A stretch of 8,337 bases of DNA from an uncultured Pseudomonadota bacterium (GCA_937996755.1 CALKUS010000166.1:1-8337); one strand, 5' to 3'; counted from the stretch's first letter, positions 1 through 6,346 are shown. Numbers and translations: made by a program. The notes: generated by a model from the sequence alone, not told the origin.

Positions 1-42
1 GGGGCGAGCCGCCCTCCTCTCGTCGCCGGGAGGCGAAATTCC

Positions 43-72
43 CTTGATCTTGATCTTGATCGTGATCTTGCT
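43..72. repeat. short degenerate hexanucleotide tandem repeat (CTTGAT-type)
   Basis: Three perfect CTTGAT units (43-60) are followed by two diverged units, CGTGAT (61-66) and CTTGCT (67-72), and the tract ends at the palindrome CTCGAG (73-78). It lies in the non-coding 236 bases before the first gene. A GC-rich segment to its left (11-33) could form a weak hairpin. I believe similar CTTGAT/ATCAAG tracts next to a GGAATTTCGCCTCCC-like motif are scattered between genes in Lysobacter-type genomes, but that is recollection. The rest of 1-236 holds a direct repeat of AACCCCCCA (142-150 and 171-179) and no promoter I can defend. Confidence 0.7.
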
Positions 73-236
73 CTCGAGCTCGACCGAGTTTCCGACAGAC
101 GCCCGGGTCGCGCGCAGCGCGCTCCACAGTTCGTAACAACCAACCCCCCATCCTCGGCACGCGCCTTGCTAACCCCCCACAGCCTGCGGGGGCCACCGGG
201 ACGCTCCCGTCCGCTTCGCATTCCAGGGACTGGGCC

Positions 237-983
237 ATGCTGACGTCGACCGTGCTGACCGTGAACACGCACAAGGGCTTCGCCGCGCTCAACCGGCGCT
301 TCGTGCTGCCCGAGCTGCGCGATGCCGTGCGCACGACGGGCGCGGACATCGTGTTCCTGCAGGAGGTGCTCGGTGCGCACGAACGGCATTCGCGACGCGT
401 GCCGGGTTTCCCGGCAGCGCCGCACTACGAATTCCTCGCCGACGAGATGTGGCCGCAGTACGCCTACGGCCGCAACGCCGTGTATCCGGACGGGCACCAC
501 GGCAACGCGATCCTGTCGAAGTACCCGATCGTGGAGCACGAGAACCGCGACATCCCGGCGTTCGGCCACGAGCCGCGCGGGTTGTTGCACTGTGTACTGC
601 AGTTGCCGAAGCGCGATGCACGGCTTCATGCGATTTGCGTGCACCTCGGCTTGCTCGAGCGACATCGGCAACGGCAACTGGACCTCCTGTGCGCGATGGT
701 CGAAAACGAAATCCCGCGCGACGCGCCGCTCGTGATCGCCGGCGACTTCAACGACTGGCGCGAACGCGGCCATGCCCGGCTGGCGGGTTGCGCGGGTCTG
801 ACCGAAGTCTTCGCGACGCAGCTCGGCCGCGCCGCACGCACGTTCCCGGCGCGGCGGCCGCTGCTGCGGCTCGACCGCATCTACGTTCGCCACGTCGCCG
901 TGGAGCAACGCAGCGTGCTCTCGATGCGTCCGTGGAGCCACCTTTCCGACCACGCCGCGCTGAGCGCGAGGCTCGCCCTGTGA
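237..983 (+). CDS. ybhP: endonuclease/exonuclease/phosphatase family hydrolase, YbhP-like
   Basis: This 248-residue protein has the endonuclease/exonuclease/phosphatase (DNase I-like) fold, a group of Mg-dependent phosphodiesterases and phosphatases acting on nucleic acids or phospholipid and inositol head groups. The expected catalytic set is visible: N10 in VNTHKG, E43 in LQEV, H136 in CVHLGL, D170 and N172 in AGDFND, D213 in LDRIY, and the terminal D238-H239 in LSDH. Segments such as FLADEMW and YGRNAVYPDGHHGNA (about residues 66-91) are near-identical to E. coli YbhP as I remember it, and the length matches. No signal peptide or membrane segment is evident, so it is probably cytoplasmic. 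The ATG at 237 is chosen because AGGGA (225-229) lies 7 bases upstream and the N-terminus lines up with the family. The stop overlaps the clsB start by 4 bases, implying translational coupling. The true substrate of YbhP is not known to me; its position beside a cardiolipin synthase suggests a phospholipid-related phosphoester, which is inference. Confidence 0.92.
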   Translation: MLTSTVLTVNTHKGFAALNRRFVLPELRDAVRTTGADIVFLQEVLGAHERHSRRVPGFPAAPHYEFLADEMWPQYAYGRNAVYPDGHHGNAILSKYPIVEHENRDIPAFGHEPRGLLHCVLQLPKRDARLHAICVHLGLLERHRQRQLDLLCAMVENEIPRDAPLVIAGDFNDWRERGHARLAGCAGLTEVFATQLGRAARTFPARRPLLRLDRIYVRHVAVEQRSVLSMRPWSHLSDHAALSARLAL

Positions 984-2233
984 GCGCGCGACCCTTCGAC
1001 GCCGCCCCGTCGCCACCGCGCCGCCGCTTCCGCTTCGGCCGCCGCGCGCCGGCCACGTTGCCCTGGTACGGCGGCAACAAGCTGACGCTGCTGGAAAACG
1101 GCGAGGAGTATTTCCCGGCCGTTTTCGCGGAGATCGCGGCCGCCGAGCGCACGGTGATGGTCGAGACGTTCATCCTGTTCGACGACCGCGTCGGCAAGGC
1201 GCTGCGCGAGGCGCTCATCGCGGCGGCGAGGCGCGGCGTGCACGTCGACCTGATGTACGACCACTACGGCTCGCCCGATCTGTCGCGCGAGTTCGTCGAC
1301 GGCCTCGTCGCAGCCGGCGTGCTCGTGCGCATGTTCGACCCCATGCGCAAGCTCTTCGGCATCCGGCCGAACGTGTTCCGCCGGTTGCATCGCAAGCTGG
1401 TCGTCGTGGACGAGCGCGTCGCGTTCGTCGGTGGCATCAACTTCTCCGAGGACCACTACGCGAGTTCCGGTCCCGACGCGAAGCGCGACTTCGCCGTGCG
1501 CATCGAGGGCCCACTGGTTGAGCCCATCCGCTCGTTCATGCGCACGGCGATAGCGACGCGCGGCACCGGCGAGCCCTGGAAGCTGCCGCCCGCGCCCACC
1601 GCGGCGGTGACCGCCGGCGCCGACGCACTGTTCGTCGTCCGCGACAACGGGCCGCACGCGAACGACATCGAGCGGCACTACAAGGCGGCCATCCGCACCG
1701 CGCGCCGCGAGATCATCATCGCGAACGCGTACTTCTTCCCCGGACATGCGCTGCTTCGCCAGCTGCGCAACGCCGCCCGACGCGGGGTGAAGGTGACGAT
1801 CATCGTGCAGGGAAACCCCGACGTGCCGCTCGCGCTGGCGGGCGCACGCTGGCTCTACCGCTACCTCACGAAGGGCGGGGTCGAGATCCGCGAGTTCTGC
1901 AAGCAGCCGTTCCACGGCAAGGTCGCGCTGATCGACGACGACTGGGCCACGATCGGATCGAGCAACCTCGACCCGCTGAGCCTGTCGATCAACCTCGAGG
2001 CGAACATCGTGGTCCGCGACCACGCGTTCAACGCAGCGCTGCGCGAGCGGCTCGGGCAGATGCTGCACACGTGCAGGGAAATCGACCGCACCTGCATTCC
2101 GCCGCGCACCTGGTGGCGCACGCTGCTCTCGGGCGTGATCTTCCACTTCCTGCGCCGATTCCCGCGCTGGGCCGGGCTGCTGCCGGCGCATACGCCCGCG
2201 ATCAAGGTCGCGAAAGCGAAGCCGGCGGCGTGA
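980..2233 (+). CDS. clsB: cardiolipin synthase B (ClsB), phospholipase D superfamily
   Basis: This 417-residue phospholipase D-superfamily enzyme is expected to make cardiolipin at the inner membrane by phosphatidyl transfer. E. coli ClsB is also reported to make phosphatidylglycerol from phosphatidylethanolamine and glycerol. Both HKD catalytic motifs are intact: H137-K139-D144 (HRKLVVVD), followed by GGIN, and H312-K314-D319 (HGKVALID), followed by GSSNLDPLS. The segments IIIANAYFFPG and LSINLEANIVV and the C-terminal RTWWRTLLS...FHFLRRFP region match E. coli ClsB (413 residues). There are no N-terminal transmembrane helices, as is usual for ClsB and unlike ClsA. The frame stays open back to 449, but that stretch is antisense-like shadow within ybhP. 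I chose GTG 980 because it forms a GTGA overlap with the ybhP stop, has a weak GAGG (968-971) upstream, and gives family length. The first 26 residues are Arg/Pro-rich and extend beyond the E. coli start; TTG 1058 is the alternative. The GTGA at 2230-2233 couples it to the next gene. Confidence 0.94.
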   Translation: MSARPFDAAPSPPRRRFRFGRRAPATLPWYGGNKLTLLENGEEYFPAVFAEIAAAERTVMVETFILFDDRVGKALREALIAAARRGVHVDLMYDHYGSPDLSREFVDGLVAAGVLVRMFDPMRKLFGIRPNVFRRLHRKLVVVDERVAFVGGINFSEDHYASSGPDAKRDFAVRIEGPLVEPIRSFMRTAIATRGTGEPWKLPPAPTAAVTAGADALFVVRDNGPHANDIERHYKAAIRTARREIIIANAYFFPGHALLRQLRNAARRGVKVTIIVQGNPDVPLALAGARWLYRYLTKGGVEIREFCKQPFHGKVALIDDDWATIGSSNLDPLSLSINLEANIVVRDHAFNAALRERLGQMLHTCREIDRTCIPPRTWWRTLLSGVIFHFLRRFPRWAGLLPAHTPAIKVAKAKPAA

Positions 2234-3222
2234 GCGGGCGCGCACGTTGGCGCGACCACCGCTGGCTGCGCCTCGCCTGGCGCTGGCTGCCGCTGCCGCT
2301 GCTCGCGCTCGTCGCGTGGCTGCTGTATCGCCAGGGCGTGAAGATGGACTGGCATGCCGTGCGCACGGCGCTCGTCGGCTATCGCGCCGGCACGCTGCTC
2401 GCGGTGTCGGGACTGATGCTCGCCAGCTTTGCGCTGTACGCGGGTTACGAGCTGCTCGCGCGGCACTACCTGGCGCACCGCCTGTCGATCGCGCGGACCG
2501 TGTTCATCGCGCTCACCAGCTACGCGTTCAACCTCAACGTCGGCACGCTCGTCGGCGGCGCGGGCTTCCGCTATCGCCTGTACGCGCGCTCCGGCCTGAA
2601 GCCCGGCACGATCGCGAAGCTCGTCGCGTTCTGCATCACGACGAACTGGATCGGTTACGTCGTGCTCGCGGGCGCGTTGTTCCTGCTCGGCGACGTGCCG
2701 ATCCCCGACGGCTGGCGCGTCGGCGGCACGGCGCTGCGCGTCGTCGGCGCGTTCCTGCTCGCCGTGGGCATCGCCTACCTCGGCTTCTGCGCGTTCTCGC
2801 GCCGGCGCAAGCTGCGCGTCGGGCGCTGGCATTTCCAGCTGCCGCCGTTCCGGACCGCGCTGGCGCAGTTCGCGCTGTCGCTGCCGAACTGGCTGGCGCT
2901 CGCCGGCATGATGTGGCTGCTGCTCGGCAGGCAGGTGCCCTACCCGCTGGTGCTGGAAGCGATGCTGCTGTCGGCGGTGGCCGGCGCGCTCGCGCACGTG
3001 CCCGGCGCGCTCGGCGTGCTCGAAACCGTGTTCATCGCGGTGCTCGGCGACCGGCTCGACATGCACGAGCTCGCCGCCGCGCTGGTCGCGTATCGCGTGA
3101 TCTACTACTTCGTCCCGCTGCTGTTCGCGCTGGTGGGCTACGCATGCTTCGAGTGGCGCGCGCGCCACGCGCGAGCCGGCGCGCGCGGCTCGCGTCCTGC
3201 CGCGATCAGCCAGGCTGCTTGA
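2230..3222 (+). CDS. ybhN: YbhN-like integral membrane protein, LPTM/UPF0104 family
   Basis: This 330-residue polytopic membrane protein belongs to the family containing the membrane domain of lysylphosphatidylglycerol synthase/flippase MprF (UPF0104/LPTM), but it lacks the soluble aminoacyl-transferase domain. About eight hydrophobic segments are visible. The first (about residues 18-33) follows an Arg/Trp-rich cytoplasmic start; others include the regions around ALTSYAFNLNVGTLVGG, FCITTNWIGYVVLAGALF and the C-terminal YRVIYYFVPLLFALVGY. The family hallmark in the second half is VPGALGVLE (V257-E265). The start is GTG 2230, which overlaps the clsB stop as GTGA; the reading frame is open further upstream, but that portion lies inside clsB. 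E. coli has the same ybhP-clsB-ybhN order, which supports the assignment. A role in moving or sensing a phospholipid made or processed by its neighbours is plausible from MprF but unproven. Its last 17 bases overlap the end of the opposing TerC-family gene. Confidence 0.88.
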   Translation: MSGRARWRDHRWLRLAWRWLPLPLLALVAWLLYRQGVKMDWHAVRTALVGYRAGTLLAVSGLMLASFALYAGYELLARHYLAHRLSIARTVFIALTSYAFNLNVGTLVGGAGFRYRLYARSGLKPGTIAKLVAFCITTNWIGYVVLAGALFLLGDVPIPDGWRVGGTALRVVGAFLLAVGIAYLGFCAFSRRRKLRVGRWHFQLPPFRTALAQFALSLPNWLALAGMMWLLLGRQVPYPLVLEAMLLSAVAGALAHVPGALGVLETVFIAVLGDRLDMHELAAALVAYRVIYYFVPLLFALVGYACFEWRARHARAGARGSRPAAISQAA

Positions 3223-4009
3223 GGGCGCCGCATTCCGGGCAGCGCTCGACGACGGCTTCGGGCTCGTATGCCTCGTGCAGGTCCACGGGCTTCGTGCGCC
3301 CGACCTTGCGCAGGCGGATATTGAGCAACTCGATCGTGAGCGCGAACGCCATCGCGCCGTAGACGTAGCCCTTCGGGATGTGGTGGCCGAAGCCGTCCGC
3401 CACCAGCACGACGCCGATCACGAACAGGAAGCCCAGCGCGAGCAGCTTCATGCTCGGGTGCATCGTGATGAAGCGCGCGATCGCGCCGGAGAACACCATC
3501 ATCAGGCCGACCGACACGACGATCGCCGCGATCATGATCGCGCGCTCGTCGACCATGCCCACTGCGGTGATGATCGAGTCGAGCGAGAACACCAGGTCGA
3601 TCAGCACGATCTGCACGATGATCGCGCCGAACGTCGACTTGACCGAGCGCGAGGTCTCGCCCGGGTCGCCCTCGAGCAGCTGGTTCATCTCCTTGACGCT
3701 CTTCCAGAGCAGGAACGCGCCACCGGCGGCGAGCACCAGGTCGCGGCCCGAGAAGCCGTGGCCGAACGCATCGAACAGCACCCTGGTGAGGCCGGCGAGC
3801 CACGCTAGCGTCAGCAGCAGGCCGATGCGCATGAACATCGCGAGGAACAGGCCGAGCCGGCGCGCGAACCGCCGCTGCTCCGCCGGCAGCTTGTCCACGA
3901 GGATCGAGATGAACACGATGTTGTCGATGCCGAGCACGAGCTCGAGCAGCGTCAACGTCAGGAAGGCGACCCACGCGTGCGGGTCGACCAGCAGGTGCAT
4001 GATGTCCAT
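3206..4009 (-). CDS. TerC family integral membrane protein, YgdQ-like, with C-terminal CPEC tail
   Basis: This 267-residue TerC-family inner-membrane protein resembles E. coli YgdQ (about 237 residues). The family is linked to metal-ion (manganese or calcium) export and, in some members, tellurite resistance. The two signature repeats are present: LLELVLGIDNIVF with E23, D29 and N30, and IVLIDLVFSLDSIITAVG with D138 and D144. These acidic residues inside membrane helices are the likely ion-binding site. About seven hydrophobic helices are visible, with a hydrophilic loop at about residues 103-124. Beyond the usual family end the protein has about 30 extra residues ending CPECGALKQPG (C257, C260), a possible half zinc-knuckle. 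ATG 4009 is used; ATG 4000 (M4) is also possible, and neither has a recognisable Shine-Dalgarno sequence. It begins 21 bases after the peptide-transporter gene on the same strand, so co-transcription is likely. No manganese (yybP-ykoY) riboswitch fits in that gap. Confidence 0.93.
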   Translation of the reverse strand: MDIMHLLVDPHAWVAFLTLTLLELVLGIDNIVFISILVDKLPAEQRRFARRLGLFLAMFMRIGLLLTLAWLAGLTRVLFDAFGHGFSGRDLVLAAGGAFLLWKSVKEMNQLLEGDPGETSRSVKSTFGAIIVQIVLIDLVFSLDSIITAVGMVDERAIMIAAIVVSVGLMMVFSGAIARFITMHPSMKLLALGFLFVIGVVLVADGFGHHIPKGYVYGAMAFALTIELLNIRLRKVGRTKPVDLHEAYEPEAVVERCPECGALKQPG

Positions 4010-4030
4010 GAGGTCGGCGGTTCGGGTCCG

Positions 4031-5629
4031 TCAGCCGGCGGGGCGGTAGTTTTCCTGCAAGGGATAACGTCGGGCGTACAGGCCGAATATCAATGCCGCC
4101 ACGAGCGCGAACGCGGCGAAGAAGAACATCTGGAACCCCGCGACGCTGAGGCCCGTGGTCGCGATCTGCGCCGTGAACGCCTCGTTGCGCACACCCGCGT
4201 TCACCAGCAGGACCCAGAGGTTGCCGATCGTCACGGCGAGGTACCAGAAGCTCATGATCACGCCCTTCATCGACGCGGGCGCCTGGCTGTAGGCGAACTC
4301 GAGCCCGGTCGCCGAAACCAGTACCTCGCCGAACGTGAGCAGCGCGTACGGCAGGATCTGCCACGCGAGCGAGACGCTGTCGCCACCGTCGATCCAGAGC
4401 TGCAGCACGCCCGCGGCGATCCACGCGACGCCGGTGAACGCGATCCCCGTGGTCATGCGGCGCAGCGCGGTGGGCTCGTAGCCGAAGCGGCGCAGCGCGG
4501 GGTAGAGCACGAGGTTGTTGAACGGGATCAGCAGCATGACGAGCAGCGGGTTCAGCGCCTGCATCTGCGCCGCGTCCTTCACGAGGAACGACGGCCACCA
4601 CCAGATGCCCTGCGGCATCGCCATGTCGTAACCCTGCAGCACCCAGGTCGACGCCTTCTGGTCGAACAGCGACCAGAACGGCGTGGTGAGCGCGAACACG
4701 ATCAGGATGCGCAGCACGCTGCGCACGCCGTCGACGGCCGCGTCGGGATGCGTGCCGCGCGCGCGATCCAGCTGCATCGACGCGCCGATGCCGCCGCCCG
4801 CCATCACGAACACGATCGCGAGGCAGAAGCTCGGCACGAACGCGAGCGTCCAGAACGACGCCGCGCCGAGCGTGTTCAGCAGCCAGCCGACGATCGCGAC
4901 CGCGGCGAGCGCGACGCCGAGCAGCGCCACGATGGTGCCGCCGCTGCCGTTGCCGGGCGCCTTCAGCGCCGTCATCACCACGCGCAGGAACGAGTCGGGA
5001 TCCCGCGTCGCCGGCGGCACGTGCACGTAGCGGTGGCGCGCGAGCCAGAACACGAACGTCGCGACGAACATCAGCGCGCCCGGCACGCCGAACGCGACGG
5101 CCGGCCCGTAGCCGCGCAACAGGATCGGCATGAACAGCGACGCGAACAGCGAGCCGAAGTTGATCAGCCAGTAGAACGCATCGAACGCGATCTTCGCGAG
5201 CCGCTTGTTCGATTGGTCGAACTGGTCGCCCATGAACGACGCGACCAATGGCTTGATGCCGCCCGATCCGAACGCGATCAGGAACAAGCCGAGGTAGAAC
5301 AGCGTCCGGTTCTCGGTGAACGCGGCCAGCATCGCCTGGCCGGCGCAGTAGATCAGGCTGAACCAGAAGATGGTGTTGTACTTGCCGAACCAGCGGTCGG
5401 CGAGCCATCCGCCGAGCAACGGGAAGAAGTACACGCCGATCACGAACTCGTGGAAGACGTCCTTCGCCGCGAGCTGGCGCTCGGCTTCCGGCAGGTAGGC
5501 CATCAGCGTCGAGCCGACGAGGAACGTCACCAGGATGTTGCGCATCCCGTAGAAACTGAAGCGCTCGCACGCCTCGTTGCCGAGGATGTACGGCACCTGG
5601 CGCGGCAGGCGTTCGGCAGGCTGGTTCAT
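4031..5629 (-). CDS. POT/PTR2 family proton-dependent oligopeptide transporter
   Basis: This 532-residue major-facilitator protein of the POT (PTR2) family imports di- and tripeptides with protons across the inner membrane. Helix 1 carries the complete ExxERFxxYG signature (E19, E22, R23, F24, Y27, G28), where proton coupling occurs. Both PTR2 signatures are recognisable: FGSGGIKPLVASFMGDQF (about residues 118-135), and FYWLINFGS shortly after. Helix 7 has FWSLFDQKASTWVLQ, and the later GEVLVSATGLEF segment supplies the conserved glutamate of helix 10. The length fits a 12-14 helix bacterial POT. ATG 5629 is the only credible start: it lies just before the helix-1 signature, and an in-frame stop occurs shortly upstream. 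There is no Shine-Dalgarno sequence before it. A TAGGAT (5660-5665, minus strand) could be a -10 element, but I see no matching -35. It probably heads a transcript with the TerC-family gene. Substrate preference cannot be read from the sequence. Confidence 0.95.
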   Translation of the reverse strand: MNQPAERLPRQVPYILGNEACERFSFYGMRNILVTFLVGSTLMAYLPEAERQLAAKDVFHEFVIGVYFFPLLGGWLADRWFGKYNTIFWFSLIYCAGQAMLAAFTENRTLFYLGLFLIAFGSGGIKPLVASFMGDQFDQSNKRLAKIAFDAFYWLINFGSLFASLFMPILLRGYGPAVAFGVPGALMFVATFVFWLARHRYVHVPPATRDPDSFLRVVMTALKAPGNGSGGTIVALLGVALAAVAIVGWLLNTLGAASFWTLAFVPSFCLAIVFVMAGGGIGASMQLDRARGTHPDAAVDGVRSVLRILIVFALTTPFWSLFDQKASTWVLQGYDMAMPQGIWWWPSFLVKDAAQMQALNPLLVMLLIPFNNLVLYPALRRFGYEPTALRRMTTGIAFTGVAWIAAGVLQLWIDGGDSVSLAWQILPYALLTFGEVLVSATGLEFAYSQAPASMKGVIMSFWYLAVTIGNLWVLLVNAGVRNEAFTAQIATTGLSVAGFQMFFFAAFALVAALIFGLYARRYPLQENYRPAG

Positions 5630-5685
5630 GCGGACGGGGGGCGGCGTGGCGGGAGCCCGATCCTAACCCGACAACGCCGCGCGCA

Positions 5686-5711
5686 CGCCGTTCCCGCGCG
5701 CAGGAACGGTG
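5686..5711. repeat. inverted repeat CCGTTCC-N8-GGAACGG upstream of the peptide-transporter gene
   Basis: Perfect 7-base arms CCGTTCC (5688-5694) and GGAACGG (5703-5709) are separated by 8 bases. The stem extends outward by one G.T wobble and one C-G pair. It lies 57-82 bases upstream of the peptide-transporter start and about 60 bases beyond the stop of the small exported protein gene, both on the minus strand. No T-tract follows on either strand. It could be the second of two tandem transcription-end hairpins for the upstream gene or an operator for the transporter gene; the sequence alone does not decide. Confidence 0.45.
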
Positions 5712-5737
5712 ACGTTTCGCCGCGCATCGTCGCGGGT

Positions 5738-5761
5738 GCGGCGGGCCCTGCGACCCGCCGC
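5738..5761 (-). terminator. possible intrinsic terminator hairpin after the small exported protein gene
   Basis: Eight-base arms GCGGCGGG (5738-5745) and CCCGCCGC (5754-5761) enclose an 8-base loop. The hairpin starts 11 bases past the TAG stop (5773-5775) of the minus-strand gene, the right place for a terminator. No T-run follows on the minus strand, so if it terminates it does so by a strong GC stem alone, as often seems the case in very GC-rich genomes. It could also simply protect the 3' end of the message. Confidence 0.45.
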
Positions 5762-5772
5762 GATCCCTGCGG

Positions 5773-6198
5773 CTATTGCGCTTCGCTGACCAGTTGCGCC
5801 GCGGTGACCGGACCTTCGGCCACGGTGTCGCTGTGCGAGGCCACGAACGTGCGGAATTCGAGCGATGCCTTGAAGCCGCTCGTGAGGCCCTTCTTCTTCG
5901 CGGCCGCGTCGGCGGCGGCATCCTGTTCGGGTGTCGTCATCGGCCCGATCGAGACGTAGTCCCAGCTGTCGCCGGAACGATGGGCGTAGAACTGCGTCGG
6001 TGCAATGCCGACTTCCTTGTCGATCGCGTCGCGCGCGGCCTGCCACTTCAGGAAATCGAGGTGCTTGCCGGGCGCGATGTGGTAGACGACGACCATCGCG
6101 GTCGGCGCCTTCGCTTCGTCCGCCGCCCCGGCGGAAAACGAAGCGCATGCCGCGAGCGCGGCGACGGCTGCTGCCATGCAACGGAAGGAATGTTTCAT
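5773..6198 (-). CDS. small exported protein of unknown function, possible lipoprotein
   Basis: I do not recognise this 141-residue protein by name. It opens with a clear export signal: basic start MKHSFR, an Ala-rich hydrophobic core (about residues 8-21), then a signal-peptidase I site after A25 (AGA). There is also a lipobox-like L15-A-A-C18, so it may instead be a lipoprotein anchored at C18. The mature part starts with a strand-like stretch (MVVVYHIAPGKH) followed by a helix-like one, then YVSIGPM and a basic/Ala-rich helix. This faintly resembles a dimeric alpha-beta barrel (antibiotic-biosynthesis monooxygenase or NIPSNAP-like), which is only a guess. Beyond C7 and C18 in the signal region there is no cysteine. 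The start ATG 6198 is well supported by GGGGAGG 4 bases upstream, the best ribosome-binding site in the window. It follows aceE on the same strand but is separated by a strong hairpin, so it is probably transcribed independently. Confidence 0.78.
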   Translation of the reverse strand: MKHSFRCMAAAVAALAACASFSAGAADEAKAPTAMVVVYHIAPGKHLDFLKWQAARDAIDKEVGIAPTQFYAHRSGDSWDYVSIGPMTTPEQDAAADAAAKKKGLTSGFKASLEFRTFVASHSDTVAEGPVTAAQLVSEAQ

Positions 6199-6202
6199 GC
6201 TG

Positions 6203-6209
6203 CCTCCCC
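6203..6209 (-). promoter_or_regulatory. strong ribosome binding site for the small exported protein gene
   Basis: On the minus strand GGGGAGG ends 4 bases before ATG 6198 and fixes that start. Immediately upstream sits a small hairpin with 5-base arms GGGCC/GGCCC (6210-6214 and 6219-6223) and a 4-base loop, directly abutting the Shine-Dalgarno sequence. Most other genes here lack such a site, so this one is probably well translated. Confidence 0.7.
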
Positions 6210-6320
6210 GGGCCGAATGGCCCTCCCAGGATGCGCCGGTTGCGGAAGGCGGCGGCGGGCACCGGCGAACGCTCGCCGTCGCGGTTGCTGCAGGGATGGG
6301 GTGGTCAGACGCTACGCCCG

Positions 6321-6332
6321 CGCCCGCGGGCG
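6321..6332. repeat. 12-base perfect palindrome CGCCCGCGGGCG
   Basis: A perfect self-complementary 12-mer lies in the 183-base gap between aceE and the small exported protein gene, 14 bases beyond the large aceE hairpin. As a palindrome with no loop it is more likely a protein-binding dyad, or chance in GC-rich DNA, than a terminator. I see no promoter hexamers next to it. Confidence 0.35.
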
Positions 6333-6346
6333 GTCAATCGGCGGAT

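Noticed and set aside
111..139. TAACAA (134-139) as a -10 element for the ybhP cassette
   Set aside because: The hexamer 17 bases upstream (CGCGCA) does not resemble a -35 box, so no promoter is called.
1..242. Frame 1 stays open from base 1 to 242 with an LDLDLDRDL stretch
   Set aside because: No plausible start inside the window, the acidic/Leu run is simply the hexamer repeat translated, and the rest looks like GC-rich noise; a distant upstream gene ending here cannot be strictly excluded.
449..979. Extension of the clsB frame upstream to ATG 449 (594 codons)
   Set aside because: This portion lies within ybhP, has no homology to phospholipase D enzymes, and would make ClsB far longer than its family.
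881..2245. 454-codon open frame on the minus strand opposite clsB
   Set aside because: It mirrors a strongly supported ClsB gene with both HKD motifs; its translation is Arg/Asp/Val-rich and repetitive with no recognisable domain, typical of antisense frames in GC-rich DNA.
4010..4030. Possible manganese riboswitch ahead of the TerC-family gene
   Set aside because: Only 21 bases separate it from the upstream gene, far too little for a yybP-ykoY riboswitch.
3138..5921. 927-codon open frame on the minus strand spanning TerC and peptide-transporter genes
   Set aside because: It crosses two real genes in a shifted frame and is extremely rich in Arg, Ala and His with no fold signature.
3977..5959. 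660-codon open frame on the plus strand opposite the peptide-transporter gene
   Set aside because: The translation is a monotonous Arg/His/Glu/Gln mix caused by the complementary codon pattern; the minus strand encodes a complete POT transporter.
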